A program made the translations under genes and the position numbers. DNA of 64,000 nucleotides from Heterobilharzia americana (lineage: Eukaryota > Platyhelminthes > Trematoda > Strigeidida > Schistosomatidae), in the NCBI GenBank assembly GCA_944470555.2, contig OX104127.1, positions 158,075,276 through 158,139,275 on the forward strand, in the 5' to 3' direction. The notes under the pieces were generated by a model, which was not told the DNA's origin, searched no databases, and saw only the letters and a program-made list of their open reading frames with translations. This document shows positions 11,101 through 22,775 of the stretch, piece by piece (the stretch's first letter is position 1; each line of letters starts with the position of its first letter).

Positions 11101-12300
11101 TTTCTGATTGAGCCTTCATTGATGGTTTTCAGAGATCCAAAACAGTTTGCTTATAAACACAGGAGAAGTACTTTAGATGCTGCCATTGTCTTGCAGCATA
11201 ATATTGTTTCTAGTCTCGACAAAAGTGTTAAGTATGTTCGTTGTGCCTTTTTGGATTACTCATCAGCCTTTGACCTTATTCCCAGACCACTCTTCTTAAA
11301 TAAGCTTACCATAGCTCACACTGAGCAATGGGTTACAAAGATGCTGTATTCTTATTTCGCTGAAAGGAAACACTACACTGTCTATAAAGGGAAGCTATCG
11401 ACTTCATTGCTTACTGAATCTGGTGTGCCTCATGGTGCTGTACTTTCTCCTTTTCTGTTTTCGTTCTTTTTGCACGATTTACCACCTTATTCTGATGAAA
11501 CTAATTTTATTAAGTATGCTAATGACCTGACGGTGTCTATTCCAGTCAATTTTCACTTAGATTGGTCTAAATTAAATGGATTCTTGTCTGTAGTTGGCCA
11601 ACGGTCTCTCTCAAATGGTCTCAAACTAAACCCTTCTAAATGTCAGACTGTTAATTTTAGCCTCAGGTATAAACAAGACGGACTTGTGTGAGCTGTTTAA
11701 ATCTCATGATGCCTGCTGCATCGATGGTATCTCTGCAGAAAGTAAATCAAGTGTGAACTATCTTGGGTTGGGTTTTACTTCTGACCTTTATTGGTCGTTC
11801 CATATTTTGTTGACTTGTAAAAAAATTTTTCGTTTAACTTATTACATAAAGAAATTGAGGCTTTCTGGTATAACTCAACTGCTTCTTTTACAATTTGTTA
11901 ATTCCTGCATTTTATCTATTCTTCTATATTGTTCCCCATTAATCTTTCCTGGTCTTCTAAAAAAGGACTATATTATGTTGCATAGGGCTTTGAAAGGCTT
12001 CAGTAAGATGAATGGTGTGTCTCTGGCTCAACTGATTAACACTGTAGTTGATAGACATATAAATTCCTGCAAGCAACTAGCTACAGAAATTTTAACTGAC
12101 AGTGAGCATCTACTTCATTTACAGCTCTCTCGATGTATCTCCTCAGGGAGGACAAGGATAAACTACATAAGACTGTATGTTTGTACAGCTAAGTATAAGA
12201 AATCGACTGTACCTTACCTGGCACGCATATTTTGTGAGGAAAAAAGTGTTAGAACAGAAGTCATACATCAACTTTGTAACAGTTAAAAATCCCATTTCAC
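11100..12300 (+). mobile_element. CR1-like LINE, RT domain with one frameshift
   Basis: Two overlapping plus-strand frames (11119-11691 and 11684-12286) together give the RT palm and thumb and the C-terminus. Visible motifs are Q-F-A-Y-K-H-x-x-S-T-L-D-A, F-L-D-Y-S-S-A-F-D (motif A, about 11260), G-V-P-H-G-A-V-L-S-P (about 11423) and Y-A-N-D at 11515-11526. Active enzymes have Y-A-D-D, so one catalytic aspartate is lost. The frame shifts by one base near 11660-11690. The 5' part including the endonuclease is absent. These motifs fit the CR1/Jockey-type clades (SR1- or Perere-like). Confidence 0.8.
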
Positions 12301-12462
12301 TAATTCAACTAACAATGTAAAATTTCTCGTTTCTAATATTCTTTACATTACTTGAATTTTTATAACAAAACAATTCGAAATGTAAAGGCGTATGTACATA
12401 CTCTGGTCTGCAGACGGGAAACCATTTACATTGTGATATTATTATAAAGTTTCGAATTAATA

Positions 12463-12945
12463 ATGGATAGTGGCTAGAAGTGGAATCCAGGATGTACATT
12501 TTGTCCTATTTGGGACTCGTCAACTGGATGTGCCTGCCTCCCAGTGAGTGATGTCCCCCCCCCCGGGATTCGGACTCGAGACCCATTGCTTCAAACACTA
12601 TATCGTTATCCACTACACCACCTAGCCACGACAGCCCCTTCTTATGCAATAAGTATAGTTTTAGCGTTATTGCTTGTATTATACCGTCATTGATTGGACT
12701 GCAGTGATCCGTTTGTATTGGCATATGGGCTCATGTGCCGATGCCTCGATACTGCATGTGTTTTGATTATGTATAGTAATGATGGGTAGTGGCTAGCAGT
12801 GGAATCCAGGATCCCCATCATTACCATATAGAATTAGAACACAGGCAATATGGAGGCGTCCGCACGGGAGCCCATATGCCAACAGAGGCTGATCAATTCA
12901 GTTCAATCAACGACAGTGTAATACAAGCAATAACAGTATTATTAT
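12463..12945. repeat. SINE family alpha (Sm-alpha type), full monomer plus inverted tail
   Basis: The minus-strand monomer runs between two copies of the post-cleavage block 'gtggctagcagtggaatcc' starting at about 12464 and 12783, a spacing of 319 bases. It contains the tRNA-like head (about 12550-12625), the hammerhead remnant (about 12485-12540) and the 3' body. From about 12814 to 12945 another alpha tail runs in plus orientation. The hammerhead core is mutated (first C of the core to T, and the G of GAAA lost), so this copy should be inactive. A 10-C run interrupts the head. Confidence 0.7.
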
Positions 12946-13690
12946 TAGTTGAATAAATTCTTACATGTTTTGGAATATGTTTAGTATTCTAATAAATACT
13001 CCTGTCCCTGTTAATTGTCAGCTGAAAATGTCAATTACTTATTACAACTTATACGGTTAAAACTGTAACTTGTACTTCTTATTCTCCGTCATCATCCTAA
13101 TATATCATAATGAGTCATGGTTATTTCAGATATGGAAAGCCTACCAAACCTGGGATGCCTCTTTACCCTATCGTAACATGTTTACTAACTCATCTTAATA
13201 TACGGTTACTAAATGATTAGTAGGATTACTTCAACCTTTATGTAATGAGCCAGCAAAATATATTACTTGAAAGATACGTTCTAGCTTGTAGACAAAGTTG
13301 AAGATGTTGAACAAATCCATTGGATTCCTTGAAATCATATCCTTGTTCACTAATGCCCCTCTAATGGAAACCGTCGATTACATTGGTGAATAATTATTAC
13401 ACAAGAACTTAGACATTGACATTCTCAATATGAATTTGAAGGAACTATTCCTGAAGTTTACAATGAATATCCGGAGAAGTTGATAGAGTGGTTATGGGAT
13501 TTCCATTAGATCCTATCTTTAGAGACAAATTTTTGGTAATCTTGGAAAATAGTCCTTTGAAGGATTAAATTGTCACTATGAAATTGTCCTATCCATAAAT
13601 GGATGATACTGTTTTAGTCTTTGTTAAGTGCCCATGCATTCACTTCATTCTGAATCACTTCAGCAGCGCTAATTCATCAGTTCATTTTAC
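12945..13690. other. No gene or recognised repeat
   Basis: AT-rich spacer between the alpha SINE pair and the (TA)n tract. No coding or repeat homology within the window was noticed. Confidence 0.5.
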
Positions 13691-13695
13691 TTGTG

Positions 13696-13696
<1 letters not shown>

Positions 13697-13748
<52 letters not shown>
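13697..13748. repeat. (TA)n microsatellite
   Basis: An uninterrupted TA dinucleotide run of about 45 bases lies directly against the 5' end of the family D LINE copy at 13750. Confidence 0.95.
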
Positions 13749-13749
<1 letters not shown>

Positions 13750-14945
13750 GTGTCCACGGAGCTATGCTCATCGACTGGTGTCCGTCAAGGATGCTCCTTC
13801 TCGTCACCAGGTTACACAGACGTTCATCTAATCACACGAGAATTTTCGGCAGACCTAGAATACGCAGATGACATAGTCCTGTTAGGTGAACACGCTGACT
13901 GATGAGATACAGAGTCTTCTGAACACTTTGACTGGCTATTTGAAAATGTCTGAGATGTGGTTCTCACAACCCAAACACAAATTGTTGTTCCAGGATTCGG
14001 CTTCAACAGTGCCACAGCTAACAATAGAGAGTGAGTGAAGTGGCTGAGTCTGTCGACCACTTCATTTACCTAGGAAGTAGGATCAGATCTACCCTGGTGG
14101 ATCAGTTGTCGATGAAATTTCTGCACAGATACAAAAGGCTGAATTGGCTTTTGCCAATTTATGCCACCTGTGACGCCGCCGTGATATCCGATTGTCTACT
14201 AGGGGTTGTGTGTACTGCACAGCAGTCGACTCTGTCCTACTGTATGGCTGTGAAACATGACCATTGAAGGTGGAAGACATGAGAAAGCTGTGGGTTCAGG
14301 TGTTGTTTGACCACGTTGCCTTGGTAGTGTAGGCCGTATTGTGTGGTGTCAGCACATGAGTAATGCAGAAGTGAGGTGTAGGTGTAGAGTTTTCGAGATG
14401 GAGTAGAGGTAAATCTGTTGACTAGGTTGTGAACCTTGATGGACTGAGATGTCTGGTTGGGACAGGTGTTATGTATGCCTAGTCACTGATTGCCTGATCA
14501 CACAATGTTGGCTGAAGTAGTTCGAGGCTGGAGGGAGCCGCGAGATGGCCAGACTAAAACATGGCAGCAATGTATGAAGTCTCTGACTGTAGGTTTGAGG
14601 GATGTGAGGGGGGGGCAATGCAGACTAGCCGGTCTGTTTGGGTTGGTGGATCAAGAGGAACCAGTGGTTGTAGACTGACTGTAGTTGATATTGGTGAGGA
14701 TCGATGTCAGTGGGGCAGATGTATACACATATTATCCTCATCTTAATGAATCCCACCATTTTTTCATTCTTCGTTTCTCTCTTTTTGTACTTTATATTTC
14801 TTTTGACTGAATTTTCTTATCTTCATCAGTCACTTTGCTATCTTTCTACTTGATGTACTGAGTGATATGAGGTGTGGCAACTTGGACCATTACGTAGTAA
14901 TGCCTGGTCCTAGGTTGATATTGATGACGATGATCACCATGATAT
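13750..14945 (+). mobile_element. RTE-like LINE family D, copy 1
   Basis: This plus-strand 5'-truncated LINE starts in the RT domain. The catalytic E-Y-A-D-D-I is intact at about 13857-13875. It is followed by the S-V-D-H-F-I-Y-L-G-S thumb block near 14045 and a long C-terminal region to about 14690. The 3' part continues to a TGATGA-type tail near 14925. Stops and shifts interrupt the frame. It is nearly identical to copy 2 at 21838-22775 and shares its lesions. Confidence 0.8.
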
Positions 14946-15690
14946 ATAGAAAACCGACGTCTAAGGCATAGTGTACAAACTTTATGAGGTTAGTGCTGAC
15001 GAAGTACAAACGTAATATAATCAGGTATCTAGCATTTAGAATCACACTTTATTTGTTCCAGGGAGAGTGTGGGAAAAGAACTACTGTGTATCAATGATAT
15101 TTCAAGTGAATAAAGATATTCTGAAAAGTTAATCAAACCCAACATCAGTCACAATAGTCCTAAACTAGAACTTATGACTCACCAAGTTAAATTCTATCAC
15201 AACCCCTGCTTAGAGGTGCACTTAGGAACGTTTTATTCAGCTTGCGTTTTGGCATTTTCATCTTGCGTATATCAGTTTAACGGGTCCTAGGGAAAAAGCT
15301 ACATATGGCGTAGGATTAGGCAGCTGTGTCTCTAGATACAAGAGTATTTACCAACTTGGATCGGAAACGGCGAAATGAAAGTGGTGAAAAGTTGATTCCT
15401 AGCGTGCCAAATAAACACAAGGCTTCACATATATACCAATAAACCTTTTAGTGTCATATATCGTGTGCCAAAAGCAATACCATATGTAGCTGGCCATGAA
15501 CTGTTCAATATAGCTAAGTCTGTCATAATAGGAGTGATCAGACCTGAACTGTACATTCAGAAAGAACCTATTCAAGCATTCACTGTTCAACTTATGGCCT
15601 TCAGTAAACTTAGGACGCCTTCAATCTTCCTTTTATGTTGTCTTTTCTTTCACGATCATACTCTTTATGTATACATGTATTACTGTGATT
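14945..15690. other. No gene recognised
   Basis: AT-rich spacer. An open frame of 75 codons at 15465-15692 (plus) shows no domain that I know and overlaps an antisense open frame; it is left unannotated. Confidence 0.45.
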
Positions 15691-16350
15691 AATTATCCCT
15701 TGGATTCCAAGTGGAACATACGGCTTCACTAGCATGTAGCCATTTCACTCTCTTCTCTTCAGTCTTTTCAACCTCACTCCATCAATAACCATCACCTTTC
15801 ATTTCTAACTCACACCATCTACTCCTCAATATCACCCTCACCTCGGTCGGACACCAAACTCGTCGTTTCCCATTACAGTCCCACTCGATGGCCGGGCCGG
15901 GCCGAGCCGGACCTGGTATAGCCTACCCTGAAACGTGATGTCCCAAAACCGTCTTCTCACTGTATGTCCAATCCATCTCCACTTTACCCTTCTGCATATT
16001 TGTTGTGTGATTGGTTCTTCGTTGGTTGGTTGGTTGGTTTACTCCTTGTTTATTCTTTCTTGTCTCCTGATCTGAACTTCAGAATGAAGTGAGCGTATGT
16101 GGCAAGTGTGTATGTGATTGATATGTGTATGTAGTTTGTTGGAAATGGTTATCGTAGGGGGCCAAGTCTGTGAACCTCACCTAGAGGCATCGAGTGACTT
16201 GAGTGAATTAGTGTTGAAAATTCGGATGTTGTTCATGCTTTATGCTGAGTGTAGTGGAGAGTAGTTTAGTGCAGTGATTTCATAATAATGAGGGGTTGTC
16301 TTATTGTCTTTCCGATCCTGGCTTTGATGTGTACATGTCTGTCATCTTAA
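15690..16350 (-). mobile_element. RTE-like LINE family A, 3' end copy (GGCCG subfamily)
   Basis: A minus-strand 3' end marked by a GGCCGGGCCG-type expansion at about 15891-15910 and by (TTGG)n at about 16023-16037. Both features recur in the copy at 18825-19860, and the two share sequence over about 650 bases. It is frame-broken and 5'-truncated. Confidence 0.8.
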
Positions 16351-16671
16351 TGTTGAAAATCGAAAAAGAAAAATCAGTTGCCATATCGTACTTAATTCAT
16401 ATTTATATCAGCTAATATCATCAACAATGAAGGGTAAGTGTTTGTCCTCATGGCTAATGAAACCCTTTTTGAACATGTGTTGATAGGGTTGTGTCAGCAC
16501 AGAATCTGAAAACTGTTTCTTTTGTCTGATCCATTAGATTTTCAGAGGAGAAAATACTTTTATCAGTACTTTCAACATTTTTTGGCTCAAACTTTTGTTC
16601 TATCCTCTGAAATAGTTTATTTTATTTTTATGACTTCTGTGTAGGTTTCTCAGCATCCCTGGTTAGTTTAG

Positions 16672-16673
16672 CC

Positions 16674-16718
<45 letters not shown>

Positions 16719-16900
16719 GTAAGGAAGCGAATAAGTGTTCAGTGAATAAAGGAAATATAGAAAAGATTATCATGATCGATATTGTCTGAATGTATGAGGG
16801 TAAACAACAGTCTTGAATTCACGAGAATATGTTCTTGAGCAGTTTCGTTTTAGTCTCAACCCCACCCTCTCTGTCTCTGTCTCTCTCTCTCTCTCTCTCT
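16672..16900. repeat. (GT)n and (CT)n microsatellites
   Basis: A (GT)n run lies at about 16675-16714 and a (CT)n run at about 16875-16900. The serine/leucine-rich open frame at 16813-17031 is a translation of the second run, not a gene. Confidence 0.9.
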
Positions 16901-17029
16901 GCCTATCATATGCAAACAAGACCATACGGATACTGGTTCTCCGCCCCGTCTTCATTGAGAATTTAGATAAGAGGAAAATATTTCTATGCATGAGGAGAAA
17001 GGAGGAAAGAAATCGTTTTGTTATTGGGT

Positions 17030-17440
17030 GATAATTGAAGGTAAGAGGAAAATTGGGCCCGCAGCTGGGTACGAACCAGCGGTCATCGGCTTTCCGGCCC
17101 AGTGATCTGTCAACTGAGCTACCAGACCTAGGTATTACCTCAGATAGTCAGGATGGTAATCAATATGATGCTTCCCCTCTCTAATTCAATTAAATTTCGA
17201 TTGGGATGATTAGTCATGACTAGGCAGCCTGTTTGATTACAATCAAGCTATAGCAATGTATCACGGTAGTCGGACATCGTATCTCAGTTGGTAGAGCATC
17301 GGGCCGGAAACCCGATGGTGGCTGGTTTGAATCTGGCCGCGATCCAAATTTTCATTTCACCTTCAATCATCACCCAGTAACAATACTAGTGTGCCAAATC
17401 ACGGCCATTTCAGATGGTCAAAATGAAAATTGAGAGGTTT
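17030..17440. repeat. SINE family delta, divergent inverted pair with tRNA-like heads
   Basis: A minus-strand tRNA-like head at about 17057-17130 and a plus-strand head at about 17275-17343 flank a shared body block. The heads contain D-arm-like (AGCTCAGTTGGTAGAGCA) and T-arm-like (GGTTCGAA) sequences and an anticodon-like hairpin. The tails contain 'accttcaatcatcacccagt'. Related copies lie at 47680-48165 and 62835-63320. The tRNA cloverleaf is imperfect (C at position 33 of the loop), so these are tRNA-derived repeats rather than tRNA genes. Confidence 0.7.
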
Positions 17441-17884
17441 CTTTTCAATAACTTCACTCCACTTTTCCACTTATTTCCGTCTTCTAAATAGTGCCATTGA
17501 ACTTATCTACACAAAAGAGAAATTTATTCTATCAGGAGTTTAATAGTTATGTAGTTTGAAGTTTATACGGATTGTATTCCCAAAGTCGTATTCATCACGA
17601 ATAAGTGCCCAGTAATCCCAAGTTCTCAATGGTTCTTCAATTGACGACAGTCATGTTGAATACAACCTTGGAAAACAGATCCTCATTCATCTCAAAAATA
17701 CATTACTGTATAGTGCTCAACAATGACATGCTTCCAGATGAATATCACGAAGTTCTAATGAGAAGCCGTGACGTGTGGTGTCAACCAGTTGGAAGGGAAG
17801 CAAATGCCAACTGAAAACGTTAGGTGATAGTTGCCCTATATCCTGAATTGACGGAAGTTAAGAATTGTGAAGCATTGAACTGCG

Positions 17885-18045
17885 ACTCAGTAGCTAAATG
17901 GTTAGTGTGTTCCCCGTGTAAGTTAAAGGGCCTAAGTTTGACTCCTGGCTGGGTCGTGGGTGAGTACTGCTGAGGAGTTCATTGCTATGATAAAACAACT
18001 GCCCAGTGATGTCAGTCATAATGAATACAACCTTAAAAATTAATA
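17885..18045 (+). repeat. SINE family beta, degenerate copy
   Basis: A plus-strand tRNA-like head at about 17890-17960 is followed by a hammerhead remnant (CTGAGGAG core kept, GATAAAA in place of CGAAA, GCC in place of GTC) and the beta 3' tail. Cleavage is not expected. Confidence 0.6.
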
Positions 18046-18825
18046 GTTGGTTAGATAATAATCACGTTGGAAGTAAACTCCAAGTTTAGTGAGAGAGAGA
18101 GAGAGGTGTGTATTGTATAGCTACTCTTTTTCGTACTCTCTATCCAAAGACAAAACTTTAAGTGGTCAGTGGGGGGTCGATTTATCAAAACCTCCGATAT
18201 GATGATATCCATGGTGGGGGAATGGAGTCTCTCTCCCTCTCTCTGATGGTTGTTTGCTAGCTAACAGTTTATCTGCCTATCATATGAACAAAAAAAATGC
18301 ATGACAGATTACTGGTGAAGATGAACAGTTACTGTCCCACTTCAAAGGAACAACGACAAAAAAAATTAATTATCAACGCGGTTTAGGTAATCACATAAGT
18401 GGTTTTAAGTAGTAAATTAATATCTTGAAATCTAGAAAGAGGGAGAGATAATGAAAAGAAAACTCGCTTAAGGGATCAATTAACAAATGGTTAGTTATCT
18501 GAGTTGACACACAGCATTTGTCTACCTTAAAGAAGGTTAAATGTGTGAAAAAATTTCAGCTTACACTAGAGTTTAGTGATCATGTAAGTGAAGTGGTTTT
18601 AATTATTGCCTTCAGCGATTCATTAATTCTATCTACTGAAGTAGATCCAGCAGCATTGAACAGTTACCTTATTACATTTGAAACACTGTTCGCTTATAAA
18701 CAATCGTGAACAAATCAGCATTTCATATTTACATAGAACTTTAGGGGGAGAAAATACTGTATACTTTATAAGTAAGTATGTTATAGTGGACTCACTGCTG
18801 TTAGAACTTTTGTAATTTCCTATTT
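18045..18825. other. No gene recognised; short (GA)n tract
   Basis: An AT-rich spacer with a (GA)n run at about 18090-18104. No domain or repeat was recognised. Confidence 0.5.
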
Positions 18826-19860
18826 CTATTATTATTTGAGTTCCAAGTGGAACATACGGCTTCACTAGCACGTAGCCATTTCACTCTCTTCTCTCAGTCT
18901 TTTCAACCTCACTCCATCAATAACCATCACCTTTCATTTCTAACTCACACCATCTACTCCTCAATATCACCCTCACCTCGGTCGGACACCAAACTCGTCG
19001 TTTCCCATTACGGTCCCACTCGACTGCCGGGCCGGGCCGGGACGAGCCGGATCTGGTATGGCCTACCCTGAAACGTGATGTCCCAAAACCGTCTTCTCAC
19101 TGTATGTCCAATCCATCTCCACTTTACCCTTATTCATATTTGTTGTGTGATTGGTTCTTCGTTGGTTGGTTGGTTGGTTTGCTCCTTGTTTATTCTTTCT
19201 TGTCTCCTGATCTGAATGAAGTGAGCATATGTGGCAAGTGTGTGTGTGATTGATATGTGTGTGTAGTTTGTTGGAAATGGTTTTCGTAGGGGGCCAAGTC
19301 TGTGAACCCTCACCTAGAGGCACCGATTGACTTGAGTGAATTAGTGTTGAAAATCCGGATGTTGTTCATGCTTTATGCTGAGTGTAGTGGAGAGTAGTTT
19401 AGTGCAGTGATTTCATAATAATGAGGGGTTGTCTTGTTGTCTTTCCGATCTTGGCTTTGACGTCCTTATCTTTGCCGCCTGTAGTTGAAACGATACAGCT
19501 TAGGTAGAGTTGGGTAGGTAGGTGAAAGAGACAACTTCGTTTAGATTTCTCCAATTGATGGTGATTGGTATTTGTTGTTGTTGGTTCGGTATCTTCATCG
19601 GCTCTGTCTTCTCTACTTTCACCTGAACGAAATCCTATCTTCGCCTGTTGATCTTCGAGTTTGTGCGACAAGATATTAGAAGTAAATCATCATTGGCGAA
19701 ATCCGAATTTTTTGTAAGGTCTTTTCACCAGTCAAACAGCGCATGCCCATCTTCTCGCTCCTCACAGTTGTCTGTTGCATGATCCAGTCCAGTCCAGTCG
19801 ACGATAATCAGAGAGATCATCGGTGATATTAGGCGGCAGCCTCGTCTTCTATTTTTATAC
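18825..19860 (-). mobile_element. RTE-like LINE family A, 3' half (GGCCG subfamily)
   Basis: A minus-strand copy from the RT region (about 19860) to the 3' end with its TTATTATT tail near 18826. It shares the GGCCG expansion (about 19027-19050) and (TTGG)n tract with the copy at 15690-16350. It extends further 5' through the catalytic region near 19690. The frame is broken. Confidence 0.8.
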
Positions 19861-19879
19861 AGTACCGAACTGCTCGACT

Positions 19880-20085
19880 TCTGTTATTTGCAGATTGGCT
19901 CCTATGCGGATGCTTTGATACTGTTGGATATTCATGGTGTTATATTTATATTGATGACTAGCAGAGGAATTCAGAACGTGTGCTTCATTCTACTTGTGAC
20001 TTGTCAGCTGGATGTTCCTGCACCTCGTACCCATCGCTTCGAACACTAAGTCATTGCGGTACGATAGCCACCTCTTGTCCAAAAA
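19880..20085 (-). repeat. SINE family alpha, degenerate copy
   Basis: A minus-strand copy with the tail, a damaged hammerhead region (about 19960-20015) and the tRNA-like head ending near 20080. The second half of the core and stem II have changed, so activity is unlikely. Confidence 0.6.
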
Positions 20086-20519
20086 TCAAGCAATTCAATC
20101 AAGCAACAGGAAGTTACAAATCTAAATAAACAACAACTGATACACTTGCACAAGATTGAAGCGATGAGTATTGGGTTAGAGTCGCAATGAGAGAAACGTC
20201 ACTCAATGAGTTGCAAGTACACGAAATATGCGTCGTGAATTCCTCAAGTGTTGATTATGAAGGGATTAGATGAGATGCTTTAGGACGTGTAAATATAACT
20301 AACTCAGTGAACTTTTTAGCAGATACATCTGAATTTCAGTGGTTTATGGTGATTTATTGATTTCAATCGGGTATTCTTTAGTGAAATGCTACGCTATGCA
20401 TATTCCAAAGTTGTTTTAAGAAGTCATGGCCGGTGGAGTGAGTCAAGTCGAACGTGAAGATAGTTACTGAATGACAGTATGGAATAGAGGTCGCACCATA
20501 CCATGAATTGACAGAGATG

Positions 20520-20655
20520 GAAAAATATAGGTCACTGGACCTCAACCCATTGGCTTATCAGAAACGTACTTGCTGCGAAACAGCTGTCTATCTCTCTTAA
20601 GTTTCAAACGGTTCTACAACTGATACTGATCCGTAATAAGTAATAATAATGTTAT
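20520..20655 (+). repeat. SINE family beta, strongly degenerate copy
   Basis: A few beta landmarks remain in order on the plus strand: the GCGAAACAGCTGTC part of the ribozyme at about 20575-20588 and the 3' tail near 20620-20640. The first half of the core is not recognisable. Confidence 0.4.
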
Positions 20656-21810
20656 ATTTGCTTTATTCTGAACCATAATTTTGACTACAGTACAGAATTC
20701 TCAGCGTGTGGTCTTCTATGAGTTTACTCATTGTACAACTTTTTTCAAATATACACTAACAATAGTGCTGTTCAACAGTACTTAATAAAGAACAATAGGA
20801 TTATTGAAATGTTTAATGACTTCAGAGACACGTTAACTATTTGCTACTACGCAGTTGATTGATCAGACTATGTCTAACATGATTTCCTTCACACGATACA
20901 CAAGCTAAACAAGTTGGTATGGTTGAATTTCTGTATAAAGTTATGGGTGTATCGAGGTTAATATATTTACTTCTTGTCTTCCCATGGAGAAGGTGCAGAT
21001 GCAAAGGATGATTATCATCACATAAACTGTTCCCAGTCAGTTGTCTACACGAGTTTAGATGCCTATCCACAACCGTATATATGAGCATGGTCAATGGTGT
21101 ACCATTTGCTCTATTAACAACCTTCAAAATGGTACTCAAAACAGCGTAGTCCTGTTTCGGATGTGCATGAAAGCAGAAGGTGGGGTGAAGTGGGGTGGGT
21201 GGGAGAATAAGTGAGTCTATGGAAAAAATAGGAGTTAATGAAACGGAAGAGTAGTGGCTGAGTTATGTCAGACAGTCTGAGTTTCCTTGTATCGAATGTT
21301 GGTTAAGCGAAGTATTTTCTTTGAAGTTAGTGAGTAAAATATGAGGGAACGAAGAAAGATCAGGGAAATGCATAAGTCAAGTTGGGTCATGCTTTTTATA
21401 CCCTCTGTAATAGGACGATCTACAAGGCGTGAGTCATGGGAGTGAAGCAATTTACGAAGGTCTTGTTCACAGCTTAAGGTAAAATTAACCATCTGACATT
21501 TGGAAGGATTGAGTATGACGCTATTTAACGAAGACCACTGATTAATTTTGGTTCAGAAATTGTTAAACTGAGAACAATCTGAAGAAGAGATACTCAGCAT
21601 GTATACTGTTAGGTCATCTGCGTTGGTAAGTCATACATGAAGAAAGACAATAGAAGACGAGAAAGAACAACACCTTGAGGAACATCATCTTCACTAAGGA
21701 CTCACTAGGGACAGAATTAAGGACATATGTAACATACTTAACAACTTTGTCTTAATTGCAACGATATTATGATGTAAAAAAAATTGCAGCATCCATTATA
21801 CTGCTTGTAC
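20655..21810 (-). mobile_element. CR1-like LINE, C-terminal RT part and 3' end
   Basis: On the minus strand this copy shows an N-A-D-D motif near 21600-21625, a thumb region (21492-21268) and a C-terminal block (21139-20837). The C-terminal block aligns with the end of the protein at 11684-12286, with a shared V-V-D-R-H-x-N-S-C block. It ends in a 3' UTR containing AATAAAG near 20655. The first aspartate context differs from the Y-A-D-D of active enzymes. The copy is truncated at about 21810 and frame-broken. Confidence 0.7.
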
Positions 21811-21837
21811 TACTGAAACTATTTTCAGTTTCTTATG

Positions 21838-22775
21838 GAGGTATCCTTCTCGTCACCAGGTTACACAGACGTTCATCTAATCACACGAGAATTTTCGGCA
21901 GACCTAGAATACACAGATGACATAGTCCTGTTAGGTGAACACGCTGACTGATGAGATACAGAGTCTTCTGAACACTTTGACTGGCTATTTGAAAATGTCT
22001 GAGATGTGGTTCTCACAACCCAAACACAAATTGTTACTCCAGGATTCGGCTTCAATGGTGCCACAGCTAACAATAGAGAGTGAGTGAAGTGGCTGAGTCT
22101 GTCGACCACTTCATTTACCTAGGAAGTAGGATCAGATCTACCCTGGTGGATCAGTTGTCGATGAAATTTCTGCACAGATACAAAAGGCTGAATTGGCTTT
22201 TGCCAATTTATGCCACCTGTGACGCCGCCGTGATACCCGATTGTCTACTAGGGGTTGTGTGTACTGCACAGCAGTCGACTCTGTCCTACTGTATGGCTGT
22301 GAAACATGACCATTGAAGGTGGAAGACATGAGAAAGCTGTGGGTTCAGGTGTTGTTTGACCACTGTTGCCTTGGTAGTGTAGGCCGTATTGTGTGGTGTC
22401 AGCACGTGAGTAATGCAGAAGTCAGATGTAGGTGTAGAGTTTTCGAGATGGAGTACAGGTAAATCTGTTGACGATGTTGTGAACCTTGATGGACTGAGAT
22501 GTCTGGTTGGGACAGGTGTTATGTATGCCTAGTCACCGATTGCCTGATCACACAATGTTGGCTGAAGTAGTTCGAGGCTGGAGGGAGCCGCGAGATGGCC
22601 AGACTAAAACATGGCACTAATGTATGAAGTTTCTGACTGTTGGTTTGAGCGATGTGGTGGTGGTGGTGGTGGTGGGGGGCGATGCAAACTAGCCGGTCTG
22701 TTTGGGTTGGTGGAACAAGAGGAACCAGTGGTTGTAGACTGACTGTAGTTGATATTGATAATGATGATGATGGAT
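21838..22775 (+). mobile_element. RTE-like LINE family D, copy 2
   Basis: Nearly identical to copy 1 (13795-14690), with Y-T-D-D in place of Y-A-D-D near 21910. It shares the same in-frame stops around 21945 and 22080. A (GGT)n expansion near 22656-22674 and a (GAT)n tail near 22757-22772 are private to it. Confidence 0.8.

Noticed and set aside
13690..13750. Possible promoter TATA elements
   Set aside because: This is a plain (TA)n microsatellite at the 5' end of a truncated LINE; nothing else supports a promoter.
16813..17031. Ser/Leu-rich open frame
   Set aside because: Generated by a (CT)n microsatellite.
17057..17343. Candidate tRNA genes
   Set aside because: Heads at 17057-17130 and 17275-17343 look like tRNAs, but the loops lack U33, acceptor stems are poor, and the same sequence recurs with a fixed non-tRNA body. 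They are SINE heads.
20450..20560. Possible additional hammerhead-like sequence
   Set aside because: Only isolated core fragments could be found, without stems in the correct order.
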